Positions 7,644-14,567 are shown, counted from the first letter of the stretch. The stretch is DNA of 14,653 bases from CAYJHC01 sp964370035 (GCA_964370035.1 CAYJGT010000036.1:1-14653), one strand, 5' to 3'. Numbers and translations: made by a program. Notes: generated by a model from the sequence alone, not told the origin.

Positions 7644-7958
7644 TTAATTTTTATAAGCTTTTATCAATCTAAAGTATGTAGTGCTAAAATAGAAAATTGC
7701 TGCTATAAAAGGGACCTGTACAAACATAAATATGTCTGACAAAAAACTTTCGTTTACAAATTGCAAAATCATCATTGAAATTGCAGCTACAGAAGCAATG
7801 CTTAAAGTAATTCTTGCCGAGCGCCTAAGTTCCATAACATATACACTGCCAACACCTGTTACTTTTTTTATTCTTGCAGATAAAATTTGTATGACGATTA
7901 ATACAATCACCCATAGAACGAACACTACTGAAAACACAACATTTATACTCGGTCCCAT
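7644..7958 (-). CDS. Small integral membrane protein, unknown function
   Basis: A 104-aa protein with three predicted membrane segments, roughly residues 7-27, 49-66 and 74-96. A short basic loop (ARIKKVTG, ELRRSAR) lies between the first two. I do not recognise the family. The start is the ATG at 7958, since GGGAGG lies 7 nt upstream; a longer reading from 7994 would bury this ribosome binding site in the coding sequence. It lies between the intact APC permease gene and pduC. It could be an accessory subunit of that permease or a membrane anchor, but nothing in the sequence shows which. Confidence 0.7.
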   Translation of the reverse strand: MGPSINVVFSVVFVLWVIVLIVIQILSARIKKVTGVGSVYVMELRRSARITLSIASVAAISMMILQFVNESFLSDIFMFVQVPFIAAIFYFSTTYFRLIKAYKN

Positions 7959-8058
7959 TTTTATACCTCCCTCAGATATTAATCCTGCTTTCATTTACAA
8001 TTATTTTAAATTCTGTAAATTCCCACATGATTGGTGCTAATTTCACAATTAAGCCAGG

Positions 8059-9504
8059 TTATTTCTTCATTGATCCAAACAACGCATCTTCAACTTCTTC
8101 TTTTGTTAAACTGTCACTTTCTCTTTTTCTTATAATATAGAAAATAACTCCTATAATTGACCACGCTACAAATGCTATATTTGTAATAGGGCCAAGATAT
8201 CCAGGAAGTCCTGGCACCACACTATTTATAGTTAATAATACACAGATAGCAAGCGCTAGGTATGCCATTTTTATACCTCCAGGCATACTATATGGTCTAT
8301 GCATTTCTGGCATAGATATTCTTAGTTTTATTGCGCATGCTGCAGTAAAGCCCCACGTAACAACAAAGCATGTTCCTGCTAAATTTATAAATACTATCAA
8401 CAAGTCTGCTGGCAAAAATGGTCCTATTACAGTTACAGATCCTAAAAGAAGAATCGCTGCATATGGAGTGTTATGTTTAGGGTGTAATTTGCCAAACACC
8501 TTAGGAAGTAATCCTGCTCGCCCCATTCCTAATGTTACTCTTGTAGCTGCAATATAGAGCCCATTCCACGAAGTAAGAATTCCCGCAATAGTTGCCACAA
8601 AGCATGTCCAGAATAATATTTCTCCCAAAGAACCTGGATATAAGTTTAATAACAAATTACTAAATGCGGGTCTATCGTATGCCGCAAACTCTGTCCAACG
8701 AAGTGGTAACGCTGATGCGGCGAAAATAAATAAGTAGAAAACTCCTGCTACAATAAGGGCTTGCATCATTATTTTTCCAATCGCTTTTGATTCTACTCCT
8801 CCAGCTTCTTCTGCAGCTTGAGGAATTGTATCAAAGCCTGAGAAATATGCAGGTGCAAGCGCAAACATTGTAATCATACCGAACATAAATGACGTATGAG
8901 CCTTACCCTCAACCTGTTCATATAATGGTAATGCATTAGATAAATCTGCTTTTGCAATACCAAAAATAATACAAATCACACTTCCCACAACTAGCAAAAT
9001 AACTAGACTACTTTGAAAAAATGAAGCTTTCTTTATACCAAACCAATTTACAAGTATAATGATTCCCGAAAAAATTAAACCTATTACAACACTTCTAAGA
9101 AAGACATCCGTTCCAGCTATTGTATAGAGTATTGTGCCTGCTTTAATCTCAGGAACAACCAAAGATAATAAATCTGATATTGCAATTACTTCATATGGCA
9201 AAAAACTTGCATACGCCATTACTGCAAGCCACCCTGCAGCAAAGGCCACTTTAGGGCTAAAGGCTTTATATGAGTATGCAACTATCCCTCCTGAAACAGG
9301 CATTGCTGGGCACAACTCTGCATAACAAAGTGCTACTGGCAAGAAAAATATAACTGCCAATGACATACCAATTGCGGTACCAATCGGACTCCCTGAGTTT
9401 AGATATAAATCGTTAATTGTTACTGACCATCCTATACCTATTATAGAGCCAAAACCCAAACTGAAAATATCAAGTTTACTCATTCCCTTTTTTTCTTTTT
9501 TCAT
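8059..9504 (-). CDS. APC-superfamily amino acid/amine permease
   Basis: A 481-aa inner-membrane transporter with about 12 hydrophobic segments and the start typical of the APC superfamily: LDIFSLGFGSIIGIGWSVTIND (residues 10-31) carries the unwound GSIIGxG of helix 1. Further signs are the YAELCPAMPVSGGIVAYSY block after helix 2, and FSGFDTIPQAAEEAGGVESKAIGK in the middle, which resembles the E-E-x-x-x-P-x-K loop of these permeases. APC transporters usually carry amino acids, polyamines or ethanolamine-type amines by proton or sodium symport or by exchange. The exact substrate cannot be read from sequence. AAAGGA lies 7 nt before the ATG. It is the intact permease of the locus; a second, ethanolamine-permease-like gene further downstream is decayed. 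Confidence 0.85.
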   Translation of the reverse strand: MKKEKKGMSKLDIFSLGFGSIIGIGWSVTINDLYLNSGSPIGTAIGMSLAVIFFLPVALCYAELCPAMPVSGGIVAYSYKAFSPKVAFAAGWLAVMAYASFLPYEVIAISDLLSLVVPEIKAGTILYTIAGTDVFLRSVVIGLIFSGIIILVNWFGIKKASFFQSSLVILLVVGSVICIIFGIAKADLSNALPLYEQVEGKAHTSFMFGMITMFALAPAYFSGFDTIPQAAEEAGGVESKAIGKIMMQALIVAGVFYLFIFAASALPLRWTEFAAYDRPAFSNLLLNLYPGSLGEILFWTCFVATIAGILTSWNGLYIAATRVTLGMGRAGLLPKVFGKLHPKHNTPYAAILLLGSVTVIGPFLPADLLIVFINLAGTCFVVTWGFTAACAIKLRISMPEMHRPYSMPGGIKMAYLALAICVLLTINSVVPGLPGYLGPITNIAFVAWSIIGVIFYIIRKRESDSLTKEEVEDALFGSMKK

Positions 9505-9551
9505 AATTCAATCCTTTCTCTTATAATGATTTAATGCGCTATTTCAGCAAA

Positions 9552-10376
9552 TTAAAGCCAATTAATCTCTGTTGGTTCAATCATATTCTCAGAAGGCTTA
9601 ATATTAAGCATCTTACAAACTGTAGGTGCAACATTAAGCTGCGATATAGTTTTTTGTGAAAAATCTCCACATTTTACTTTGTTTGAAATAATATAAAAAG
9701 CTACTTCTCTCTGTGATATTGAATTTCCTGCATGCATGCCTTGTTCACACATCCCGTGGTCAGAAGTTAAAATAATATCATACCCATCATCACGCCAAGA
9801 TTCAATCATAGACATTAAATGTTCCAAATTAAGACAAACACTGTCATTGTATTCTATGCTCTCTCCACCTGTTATATGTCCTTGGTAATCTACACCCATT
9901 GGATGAATATATAAAAAATCCGGCTTAATTGATGTACGCAAATACTCTGCATCATAGTATAGATGATTGTCTGGGTAATCAAAATCGTGATAAAAAATAC
10001 CATTCATAATATCGCCTGATCCGTTAAACAAAAATCTGTCTTTCCTTCTATCATGTGCCCTATCTTTTCCACTGTATAGCTCAGATACCCACATGAAAGA
10101 AGCAGTCGCATTTATCAATCCATTTTTTTTTGTGATTCCAAATAAGTTTTCGAACTCACTTGGTCCTGAATATACATTTGTTGTAGTTTTATGAACATCT
10201 GGTGATAAACCAGTGAGTACTGTTTCATACAACGGGCGTGAGATAGACGGCATTTCACATTGAATTTTATACTTCGCAGCCTTCTCCTTTACTACTAACT
10301 GTTCAATATAGCCTGCTCTTGCAACGGCTGTATCAAATCTTAATCCATCCACTAAAACCATAATAACTTTAGTCAT
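9552..10376 (-). CDS. Alkaline-phosphatase-superfamily phosphohydrolase/phosphodiesterase
   Basis: A 274-aa two-metal hydrolase of the nucleotide pyrophosphatase/phosphodiesterase branch of the alkaline phosphatase superfamily. The metal-ligand set is visible: D10 (VLVDGLR), D163 and H167 (GVDYQGH), D206-H207 (TSDHGM) and H215 (GMHAG). The likely nucleophile is Ser46 in PSISRPLYETVLTG, where relatives have Thr. There is no signal peptide, so it acts in the cytosol on imported substrate. It is short for the family, lacking large cap insertions. GGGAG with a 6-nt gap precedes the ATG. Coming right after an organophosphate transporter and before a diol dehydratase, it may release a diol or amine from a phosphate ester or diester (inference). 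Mono- versus diesterase activity cannot be decided from sequence. Confidence 0.82.
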   Translation of the reverse strand: MTKVIMVLVDGLRFDTAVARAGYIEQLVVKEKAAKYKIQCEMPSISRPLYETVLTGLSPDVHKTTTNVYSGPSEFENLFGITKKNGLINATASFMWVSELYSGKDRAHDRRKDRFLFNGSGDIMNGIFYHDFDYPDNHLYYDAEYLRTSIKPDFLYIHPMGVDYQGHITGGESIEYNDSVCLNLEHLMSMIESWRDDGYDIILTSDHGMCEQGMHAGNSISQREVAFYIISNKVKCGDFSQKTISQLNVAPTVCKMLNIKPSENMIEPTEINWL

Positions 10377-10454
10377 TTTTTTCTCCCTTCTTATAACGTA
10401 TAATACCTTTACTCATTTTCCCCCTTCCTTATAACACATAGTAACTTCACTCAT
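10369..10454 (-). repeat. Triplicated translation-start region with two coupled mini-ORFs
   Basis: Read on the minus strand, the gap between the OPA transporter and the hydrolase holds three imperfect copies of the hydrolase's own start. ATGAGTGAAGTTACTATGTG begins at 10454, ATGAGTAAAGGTATTATACG at 10416, and the real ATGACTAAAGTTATTATGG at 10376. The first two copies are each followed by TTATAAG(G)AAGGG, i.e. a ribosome binding site. The period is about 38-40 bp. Copies 1 and 2 open mini-ORFs of 13 and 15 codons. Each stop overlaps the next start (TGA within ATGAG; TAA just after ATGAC). This is either a slipped duplication or a translational coupling device. Confidence 0.65.
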
Positions 10455-10465
10455 TAGCTATTAAC

Positions 10466-11767
10466 TTATTCCTCTATTTTTTTAGCTTTAAATGAGAGAA
10501 GTACTAAGATGGCATACATTGACGAAACTATGATGAAGAATGCAGTCCAGCTGTATTCACTTACATATCCAAACAATACTGATTGAATAACTGCACCCAT
10601 AGCTGCTGCAAATTCCAGTAAGCCTGTAGCTGTGCTCGCATGTTCCCTAGAACCTATATCTCCTGCAAAAGCCCAAATCAATCCATTAACGGAGCTAAAG
10701 AATCCAAGAATTAATAAAAGTGTTGATGCAAATATTGCTGTAGTTACAAACGGAAAAATCATGATTCCAAGAACAGAGATTGTGGAACATATGATTAGAA
10801 TCGGTTCTCTTTTTCCATGGAATATTTTATCACTCAAAAATGGCATTAAGAAATATGCCAGAGTTTGCCCAATAGGCAAAAGAATTGATGCCAAAATACC
10901 ACTACTTGCATCCATTTTTAGCACTTCTATAAAGTATGTAGGAACCCATGTCAACAAACCATATCTAGCAAGCGAAGCTATTGAAATAATAATAAGAAAT
11001 ATTCTCATTTTTTTCTTTTTTAGCAAAATTTTAAACGGAACTAAGTGTTCCTTCATTTTCATTTTCTTATCTTTAGGCCTATCCTCTTGAAATCTTGTTC
11101 CGTCTTTCTCAGCATAATCTTTAAGGCCAATATCCAAAGGGGAATTCTTTGCAATCACAGCAAATACCACTATTGCAATTAGTATAGGTATCAAGGGCAA
11201 TCTAAACGCCATTCTCCATTCGTCAATTGCAAACAAGTTTAGTGAAATAAACACACTTATGTATACAACAATTTGTGCAAAACCCGTTGAAGCTGAAATG
11301 ATTCCTGTCGCATAACCTCTTGTGTCAGAAGGCCACCACCTATTTATAAGCGAAACTCCTGGTGCCCAAACCATAGCTTGCGACAATCCATTGAAGCACC
11401 ATAAAACTAATAGTAATGCAAATGATGTCTGAAAACTAACTGTAAAATTTACAACCACAGATAGAGAAATACCAATTAAAATAATTTTTTTATTTCCAGT
11501 ATGCTTCCCTATAATCCCAGATACCAATTGTCCTATTCCATAAAAAACGAAAAATGAAGCTGTAACATATCCCATTGAAGATTTACTAACCTCAAATGAT
11601 TCCATCAGTAATGGTATTGTTAAAGACATATTCTGCCTTCCGCTATAAATTGTACTGTAAATTAGGAAAAACCCCCAAAGCACATAATTCCCATATTTTG
11701 TAAAAACCGAATATTCATTAAGTGTATATCCATATTTATCACCATTAGTTACATTCTTATCATTCAT
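10466..11767 (-). CDS. OPA-family organophosphate:phosphate antiporter (MFS)
   Basis: A 433-aa, 12-segment major facilitator protein of the organophosphate:inorganic phosphate antiporter branch (relatives GlpT, UhpT, UhpC). The two Arg residues that bind the substrate phosphate in GlpT are both present: R44 in YSGRQNMSLTIPLL (GlpT R45) and R268 in ASLARYGLLTWVPTY (GlpT R269). The middle loop (about 206-250) is basic and charged, as usual. I start it at the ATG at 11767, which has AGGA 5 nt upstream; in-frame ATGs at 11773 and 11779 are less well served. It is the first gene of the operon, so uptake of a phosphorylated compound is probably the first step. Substrates could be glycerol-3-phosphate, a hexose phosphate or a glycerophosphodiester; sequence alone does not say. 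A pure sensor role as in UhpC is less likely because no two-component genes are nearby. Confidence 0.85.
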   Translation of the reverse strand: MNDKNVTNGDKYGYTLNEYSVFTKYGNYVLWGFFLIYSTIYSGRQNMSLTIPLLMESFEVSKSSMGYVTASFFVFYGIGQLVSGIIGKHTGNKKIILIGISLSVVVNFTVSFQTSFALLLVLWCFNGLSQAMVWAPGVSLINRWWPSDTRGYATGIISASTGFAQIVVYISVFISLNLFAIDEWRMAFRLPLIPILIAIVVFAVIAKNSPLDIGLKDYAEKDGTRFQEDRPKDKKMKMKEHLVPFKILLKKKKMRIFLIIISIASLARYGLLTWVPTYFIEVLKMDASSGILASILLPIGQTLAYFLMPFLSDKIFHGKREPILIICSTISVLGIMIFPFVTTAIFASTLLLILGFFSSVNGLIWAFAGDIGSREHASTATGLLEFAAAMGAVIQSVLFGYVSEYSWTAFFIIVSSMYAILVLLSFKAKKIEE

Positions 11768-11854
11768 TTTCATCCTCATTCTCTAATATATAATAATATA
11801 CTCGTATTATTTTAAATAATATTACTCAACATTATTCAAAATGCACCAAATCAT

Positions 11855-11891
11855 TTTTGCAATTTTTTTATGCATTTTGCAATTTTTTTAT
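11855..11891. repeat. Direct repeat operator candidate for the catabolic operon
   Basis: TTTTGCAATTTTTTTAT occurs perfectly at 11855-11871 and again at 11875-11891, a 20-bp period, so both copies lie on about the same DNA face. On the minus strand each reads AT-A7-TTGCAAAA, and they begin about 5 nt downstream of the predicted start site of the catabolic operon. The TTGCA core is shared with the palindrome in front of the regulator genes, suggesting one DeoR-type protein binds both (inference). Confidence 0.6.
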
Positions 11892-11902
11892 AATATAAAA
11901 GC

Positions 11903-11931
11903 ATTGTACTATTATACTCTTAATATGTCAA
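11903..11931 (-). promoter_or_regulatory. Sigma-A promoter of the dehydratase operon
   Basis: On the minus strand TTGACA (11931-11926), a 17-bp spacer and TACAAT (11908-11903) form a near-consensus housekeeping promoter, with transcription expected to start near 11896. The leader to the first gene is about 130 nt, too short for a cobalamin riboswitch, and none is seen. Confidence 0.75.
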
Positions 11932-11971
11932 TAAAAATATTTTGTTTTTTTGTTTTATTTTTTTAACTATA

Positions 11972-11999
11972 TTTACAATTCCTCAAATATGTATATAAT
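11972..11999 (+). promoter_or_regulatory. Sigma-A promoter of the regulator genes
   Basis: TTTACA at 11972-11977, a 16-bp spacer and a perfect TATAAT at 11994-11999. The start site is predicted near 12006, just before the palindromic operator candidate and 54 nt before the first DeoR start codon. Confidence 0.72.
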
Positions 12000-12015
12000 T
12001 AATATAAGAATATTG

Positions 12016-12040
12016 TTGTGCAATTAACAAATTTGCACAA
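12016..12040. promoter_or_regulatory. Palindromic operator candidate of the DeoR regulators
   Basis: A perfect 8-bp inverted repeat, TTGTGCAA-N9-TTGCACAA, lies about 10 nt downstream of the predicted start site of the regulator transcript and 4 nt before its AAAGGAGG. Binding here would block transcription or translation of the regulators, i.e. autoregulation (inference). The half-site TTGCA also occurs twice in front of the catabolic operon. Confidence 0.68.
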
Positions 12041-12059
12041 TTTAAAGGAGGGCCTCACA

Positions 12060-12827
12060 GTGCAAGAAAGTCGTTTATATAAAATAATCAACTACTTACA
12101 AAAAAATAATGCTAGAACTTTTTTAGAACTTGCAGATCATACTGGAGTTTCTGTTTGTACAATACGTAACGATATTTCTGTGCTTCAGAAGAGAGGTCTT
12201 GCATCAGCAGTAAGAGGAGGTGCAATATTAAATAATATTGATTTTCTTAAACAACCATTCAATGTCAGAGCAATTAATCAACAAAATGAAAAATCAATAC
12301 TTCCACATCTTCTTGAAAAATTCATTAAAAATAATATGACAATTGCAATTAGCGGTGGATCAACTAATATAGAGGTTGCGAAATTTTTAGCAAAAAAATA
12401 TAGTAATCTAAACATCATTACAACAAATTTAGGTATTATACCCTTTCTAAAAGGTGCAACTGATTTTACAGTTACAATACCTGGCGGGTTATACGATAAG
12501 AAAGAATCTACTGTTTATGGACAAGAAAGTGAAAATATAATATCTTCTTATCCTATTGATCTTGCCGTTATTTCCGTTACTGCTCTTTCAGCGGAAAAAG
12601 GAGTAACCGATTACAGAATAAATGAAGCTTCTATGCTACGTACTATGATAGACACTGCAAAAGAAACTATCATTGTTGCAGATAGTAGCAAATTTGATAA
12701 GGTTAATTTTATAAATATATGTGAATTTGATAGAATTTCGTTTGTAATTACAAACGAAATTCTTCCTACAACCAAGGTTATGTCGTATAACAAATTAGGT
12801 GTTAAAATAATTACAGGAGATTCTTAA
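12060..12827 (+). CDS. DeoR-family transcriptional regulator 1
   Basis: A 255-aa DeoR-type regulator: N-terminal winged helix (SRLYKIINYLQ at about 4-13, then TFLELADHTGVSVCTIRNDISVLQKRG at about 20-46, then VRGGA) and a DeoRC sensor domain. The sensor domain starts with ISGGSTNIEVAKFL at about 97-110, where most family members have D-x-G-T-T, and ends with IIVADSSKFDKVNF. DeoRC domains bind sugar phosphates or other phosphorylated intermediates. GTG at 12060 is chosen because AAAGGAGG lies 8 nt upstream; the longer reading from 12018 would start before this site and run through the operator. It is divergent from the dehydratase operon and is the probable repressor of both arms. A 32-bp perfect palindrome lies in its coding sequence. 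A second regulator of the same length follows 2 nt after its stop. Confidence 0.88.
   Translation: MQESRLYKIINYLQKNNARTFLELADHTGVSVCTIRNDISVLQKRGLASAVRGGAILNNIDFLKQPFNVRAINQQNEKSILPHLLEKFIKNNMTIAISGGSTNIEVAKFLAKKYSNLNIITTNLGIIPFLKGATDFTVTIPGGLYDKKESTVYGQESENIISSYPIDLAVISVTALSAEKGVTDYRINEASMLRTMIDTAKETIIVADSSKFDKVNFINICEFDRISFVITNEILPTTKVMSYNKLGVKIITGDS
12732..12763. repeat. 32-bp perfect palindrome inside regulator gene
   Basis: AGAATTTCGTTTGTAA is followed at once by its exact reverse complement, TTACAAACGAAATTCT, giving 16-bp arms with no spacer. It encodes RISFVITNEI (residues 225-234). It is in codon register, so the opposite strand spells the same peptide. The tandem paralogue has a different sequence at this place. 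Confidence 0.85.
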
Positions 12828-12829
12828 AT

Positions 12830-13597
12830 ATGTTGCAGGCTGAAAGAAATACAAAAATATTAGAATTACTATCAGAGAAAGATATCATAACTTTAAAAGA
12901 AGTTGCGGAATTAACAAAGGTTTCAATTGATACTGCAAGACGGGATATTGATAAATTGCACACACAAAAAAAAATCAAAAAAGTTAGAGGTGGTGCTGTT
13001 TGTTTGGATTTTGATGAAAATATTCAAAATATCGAATTTAGGGCCTCAGTCTTTAAAAATGAGAAATCCGAAATGTCAAAGATGCTTTCAGAATTTTGCA
13101 AAGATGGTGATGCTATAGGGCTAAGTTTTGGCACAACATGTACAGAAGTTGCCCATTTTTTAAGCGAAAACAATACTCAATTAAGCATTGTTACATGTAA
13201 CTTAGATGCTGTTTCTGTGTTTTCCGAAAAAGCAAACTTTAATATCATCATACCTGAAGGACAAGTTGATTTTTCTGAAAATTCAATCTATGGAAGCACA
13301 TGTGCAAATAGTATATTAAAATATAATTTGGATATTGCTATTATTTCTCCATCTACTATTTCCATAGAACATGGAATGTGTGATTTTAGGCATAAGCATC
13401 AAGATGTTATGCAAGCAATGATTAAAAGTGCTAAAAAAGTTATTGTTTTAGCAAATCATCAAAAATTTGATAAAGTTTCTCCCCTGAAAATTTGTGAATT
13501 AGATGAAGTAGATATAATCATTACAGATTGCCAGTTACCTATAACGTTAAAGCAAAAATATATATCATCCGGGATTAATCTTATAGCTACACCTTAA
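12830..13597 (+). CDS. DeoR-family transcriptional regulator 2
   Basis: A 255-aa paralogue of the preceding gene, with the standard family start RNTKILELLSEKDIITLKEVAELTKVSIDTARRDIDKL (helix-turn-helix about 20-45) and VRGGAV. The DeoRC domain follows, with LSFGTTCTEVAHFL, CDFRHKHQ and VIVLANHQKFDKVSPL. The recognition helix (SIDTARRD) differs from that of the first regulator (SVCTIRND), so the two may prefer different sites or form heteromers (inference). The ATG lies 2 nt after the stop of gene 1, with AGGAG about 10-13 nt upstream, so both are made from one mRNA. The usual Asp of the effector-pocket D-x-G-T-T motif is replaced by Ser in both, which hints at a shared, non-standard effector. 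Confidence 0.88.
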   Translation: MLQAERNTKILELLSEKDIITLKEVAELTKVSIDTARRDIDKLHTQKKIKKVRGGAVCLDFDENIQNIEFRASVFKNEKSEMSKMLSEFCKDGDAIGLSFGTTCTEVAHFLSENNTQLSIVTCNLDAVSVFSEKANFNIIIPEGQVDFSENSIYGSTCANSILKYNLDIAIISPSTISIEHGMCDFRHKHQDVMQAMIKSAKKVIVLANHQKFDKVSPLKICELDEVDIIITDCQLPITLKQKYISSGINLIATP

Positions 13598-13699
13598 GTC
13601 TGTATTCATCAATGAATTCCTTTTTATTTACCCTCTTCGCTATTTGAAAATTTTCCACTTTCTTTAACTAATTTTTTTCTTGAGATTTAACTCTCCTTT
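13598..13699. other. Spacer after the regulators, no clear terminator
   Basis: A pyrimidine-rich plus strand. ATTCAT-CA-ATGAAT at 13604-13617 is followed by TTCCTTTTTATTT and might act as a very weak terminator, but the loop is too small for a good hairpin. No gene is seen. Confidence 0.4.
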
Positions 13700-14040
13700 C
13701 TAATTTCTTTAGTAAGCGCCACAGTTCCACGCTTACCAGAAGTGGCAAGCCCCTTAATACCTAGAAGCATAGCGTCAGCTTCACTAGTAGGACAAATACT
13801 CTATAATAAATTTTACTTAGTCCTTCGATTCACTAGACAAGAATCCAAGTGGTATGATAAAGGGCTATCTCTCCCTAGAAGTGCTATGGCAAGTTGGTGC
13901 ATTTATGTAAATGATAATTATCTAGGAAAGCTAGTAAATCTAATTGATGAAGAGATAAGTAGTAAATGCGAAGTTCTTCACATGGATGAAACAACAATCC
14001 AATGCAATAAAGAGAAAGGGAGAAAAACTAGCACAAAGTT
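13700..14040 (+). pseudogene. IS66-family transposase (TnpC) internal fragment
   Basis: The reading LIPRSIASASLVGQILYNKF, then RFTRQESKWYDKGLSLPRSAMASW, then EVLHMDETTIQCNKEKGRKTSTK is the central part of an IS66 transposase. HMDET carries the first catalytic Asp. The frame is open from about 13691 without a start or ribosome binding site; the GTG at 13742 is not a true start. The zinc-finger N-terminus and the rest of the catalytic domain, with the other acidic residues, are missing. At about 14030-14040 it passes into the other transposase remnant, with CTA-x-CACAAAG shared by both partners at the junction. Confidence 0.75.
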
Positions 14041-14268
14041 TTTTGTATATATCTTCTCATAGCGCTTTTAAAATATGACTTGCGCCATATTTATTCACAC
14101 TAATTTTGTTGTTATGTGAAATGCTTTCTCTTTTAGGATGAATTAATCCTTCTTCTGTTATCCTTCCTAGATACTTCCCTGTCTTTTTTTATGCTCTTCC
14201 TTTTTCTTTATTCCAAACAGAGGTTACTTCATATAAATAATATTTACCCCTGATGCAAGATATATTTG
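14028..14268 (-). repeat. Right arm of 241-bp inverted repeat
   Basis: Reverse complement of 217-457 with five substitutions and no gaps. It is the only part shared between the two transposase remnants. Together the arms bracket the complete catabolic locus and its regulators. Confidence 0.9.
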
Positions 14269-14311
14269 CCCCTTTTCTTCTTTAGTTTTCTATCCACTCT
14301 GGATATGCCAT
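14028..14311 (-). pseudogene. Truncated IS4/IS1634-type transposase (right copy)
   Basis: Starting at the ATG at 14311 the minus strand reads MAYPEWIEN-stop-RRKGANISCIRGKYYLYEV, then SVWNKEKGRA-stop-KKTGKYLGR. P-E-W near the start and the K-G-x-x-I/V segment are usual for the N-terminus of this transposase family. Two nonsense codons are seen: TAA at codon 10, and TAA replacing the CAA (Gln) of the left copy. The sequence stops near 14028, where IS66 sequence on the opposite strand begins. This copy keeps the N-terminus that the left copy lacks, while the left copy keeps about 84 further codons that this one lacks. Confidence 0.72.
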
Positions 14312-14389
14312 ATTATATAGCATAAAAAAAGGCTAAAACAATAAAAAGTCATATTTTTTAACCGTTTTTTAAATTTTTCTAAATTGTTA

Positions 14390-14491
14390 TTACTTGCTTT
14401 TCTGAAAGTTAGGGTTTAATCCACCCATTTGTTTTCTTATATCAACACTTCCTGAAAAAACATAAAACTTCTTTCTTGCATATTCACTCAT
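14390..14491 (-). pseudogene. IS66 TnpB-like remnant
   Basis: A 33-codon frame starting at the ATG at 14491 (GGAGG upstream) contains YVFSGSVDIRKQMGGL. This resembles the conserved opening of the IS66 accessory protein TnpB (pattern G-x-T-D-M-R-K-x-I-D-G-L). It then stops, far short of the usual length of over 100 aa. It points the opposite way from the IS66 TnpC fragment. The assignment rests on one motif. Confidence 0.45.
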
Positions 14492-14567
14492 AAAAATATC
14501 CTCCATACATGAATTATCATCTCACGAACGGAGGATGATTAGCCATGTGTCACGGTTTCACACTTAC
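14492..14567 (-). mobile_element. Possible IS66 terminal end
   Basis: On the minus strand the segment begins GTAAGTGTGAAACCGTGACA. IS66-family terminal repeats often begin GTAAG, and this one lies directly upstream of the TnpB-like remnant, as expected for the left end. No matching partner end is seen in the window, so this is tentative. Confidence 0.35.

Noticed and set aside
7972..8028. An 18-codon frame (starting MWEFTEF) upstream of the small membrane protein gene.
   Set aside because: No ribosome binding site, and it simply ends at the ribosome binding site of the next gene.
11768..11902. Possible cobalamin riboswitch in the operon leader.
   Set aside because: The leader from the predicted start is only about 130 nt, very AT-rich, and shows no B12-box-like sequence.
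13742..13744. GTG as the start of an IS66 protein.
   Set aside because: The frame is open and IS66-like further upstream and there is no ribosome binding site, so it is an internal codon of a fragment.
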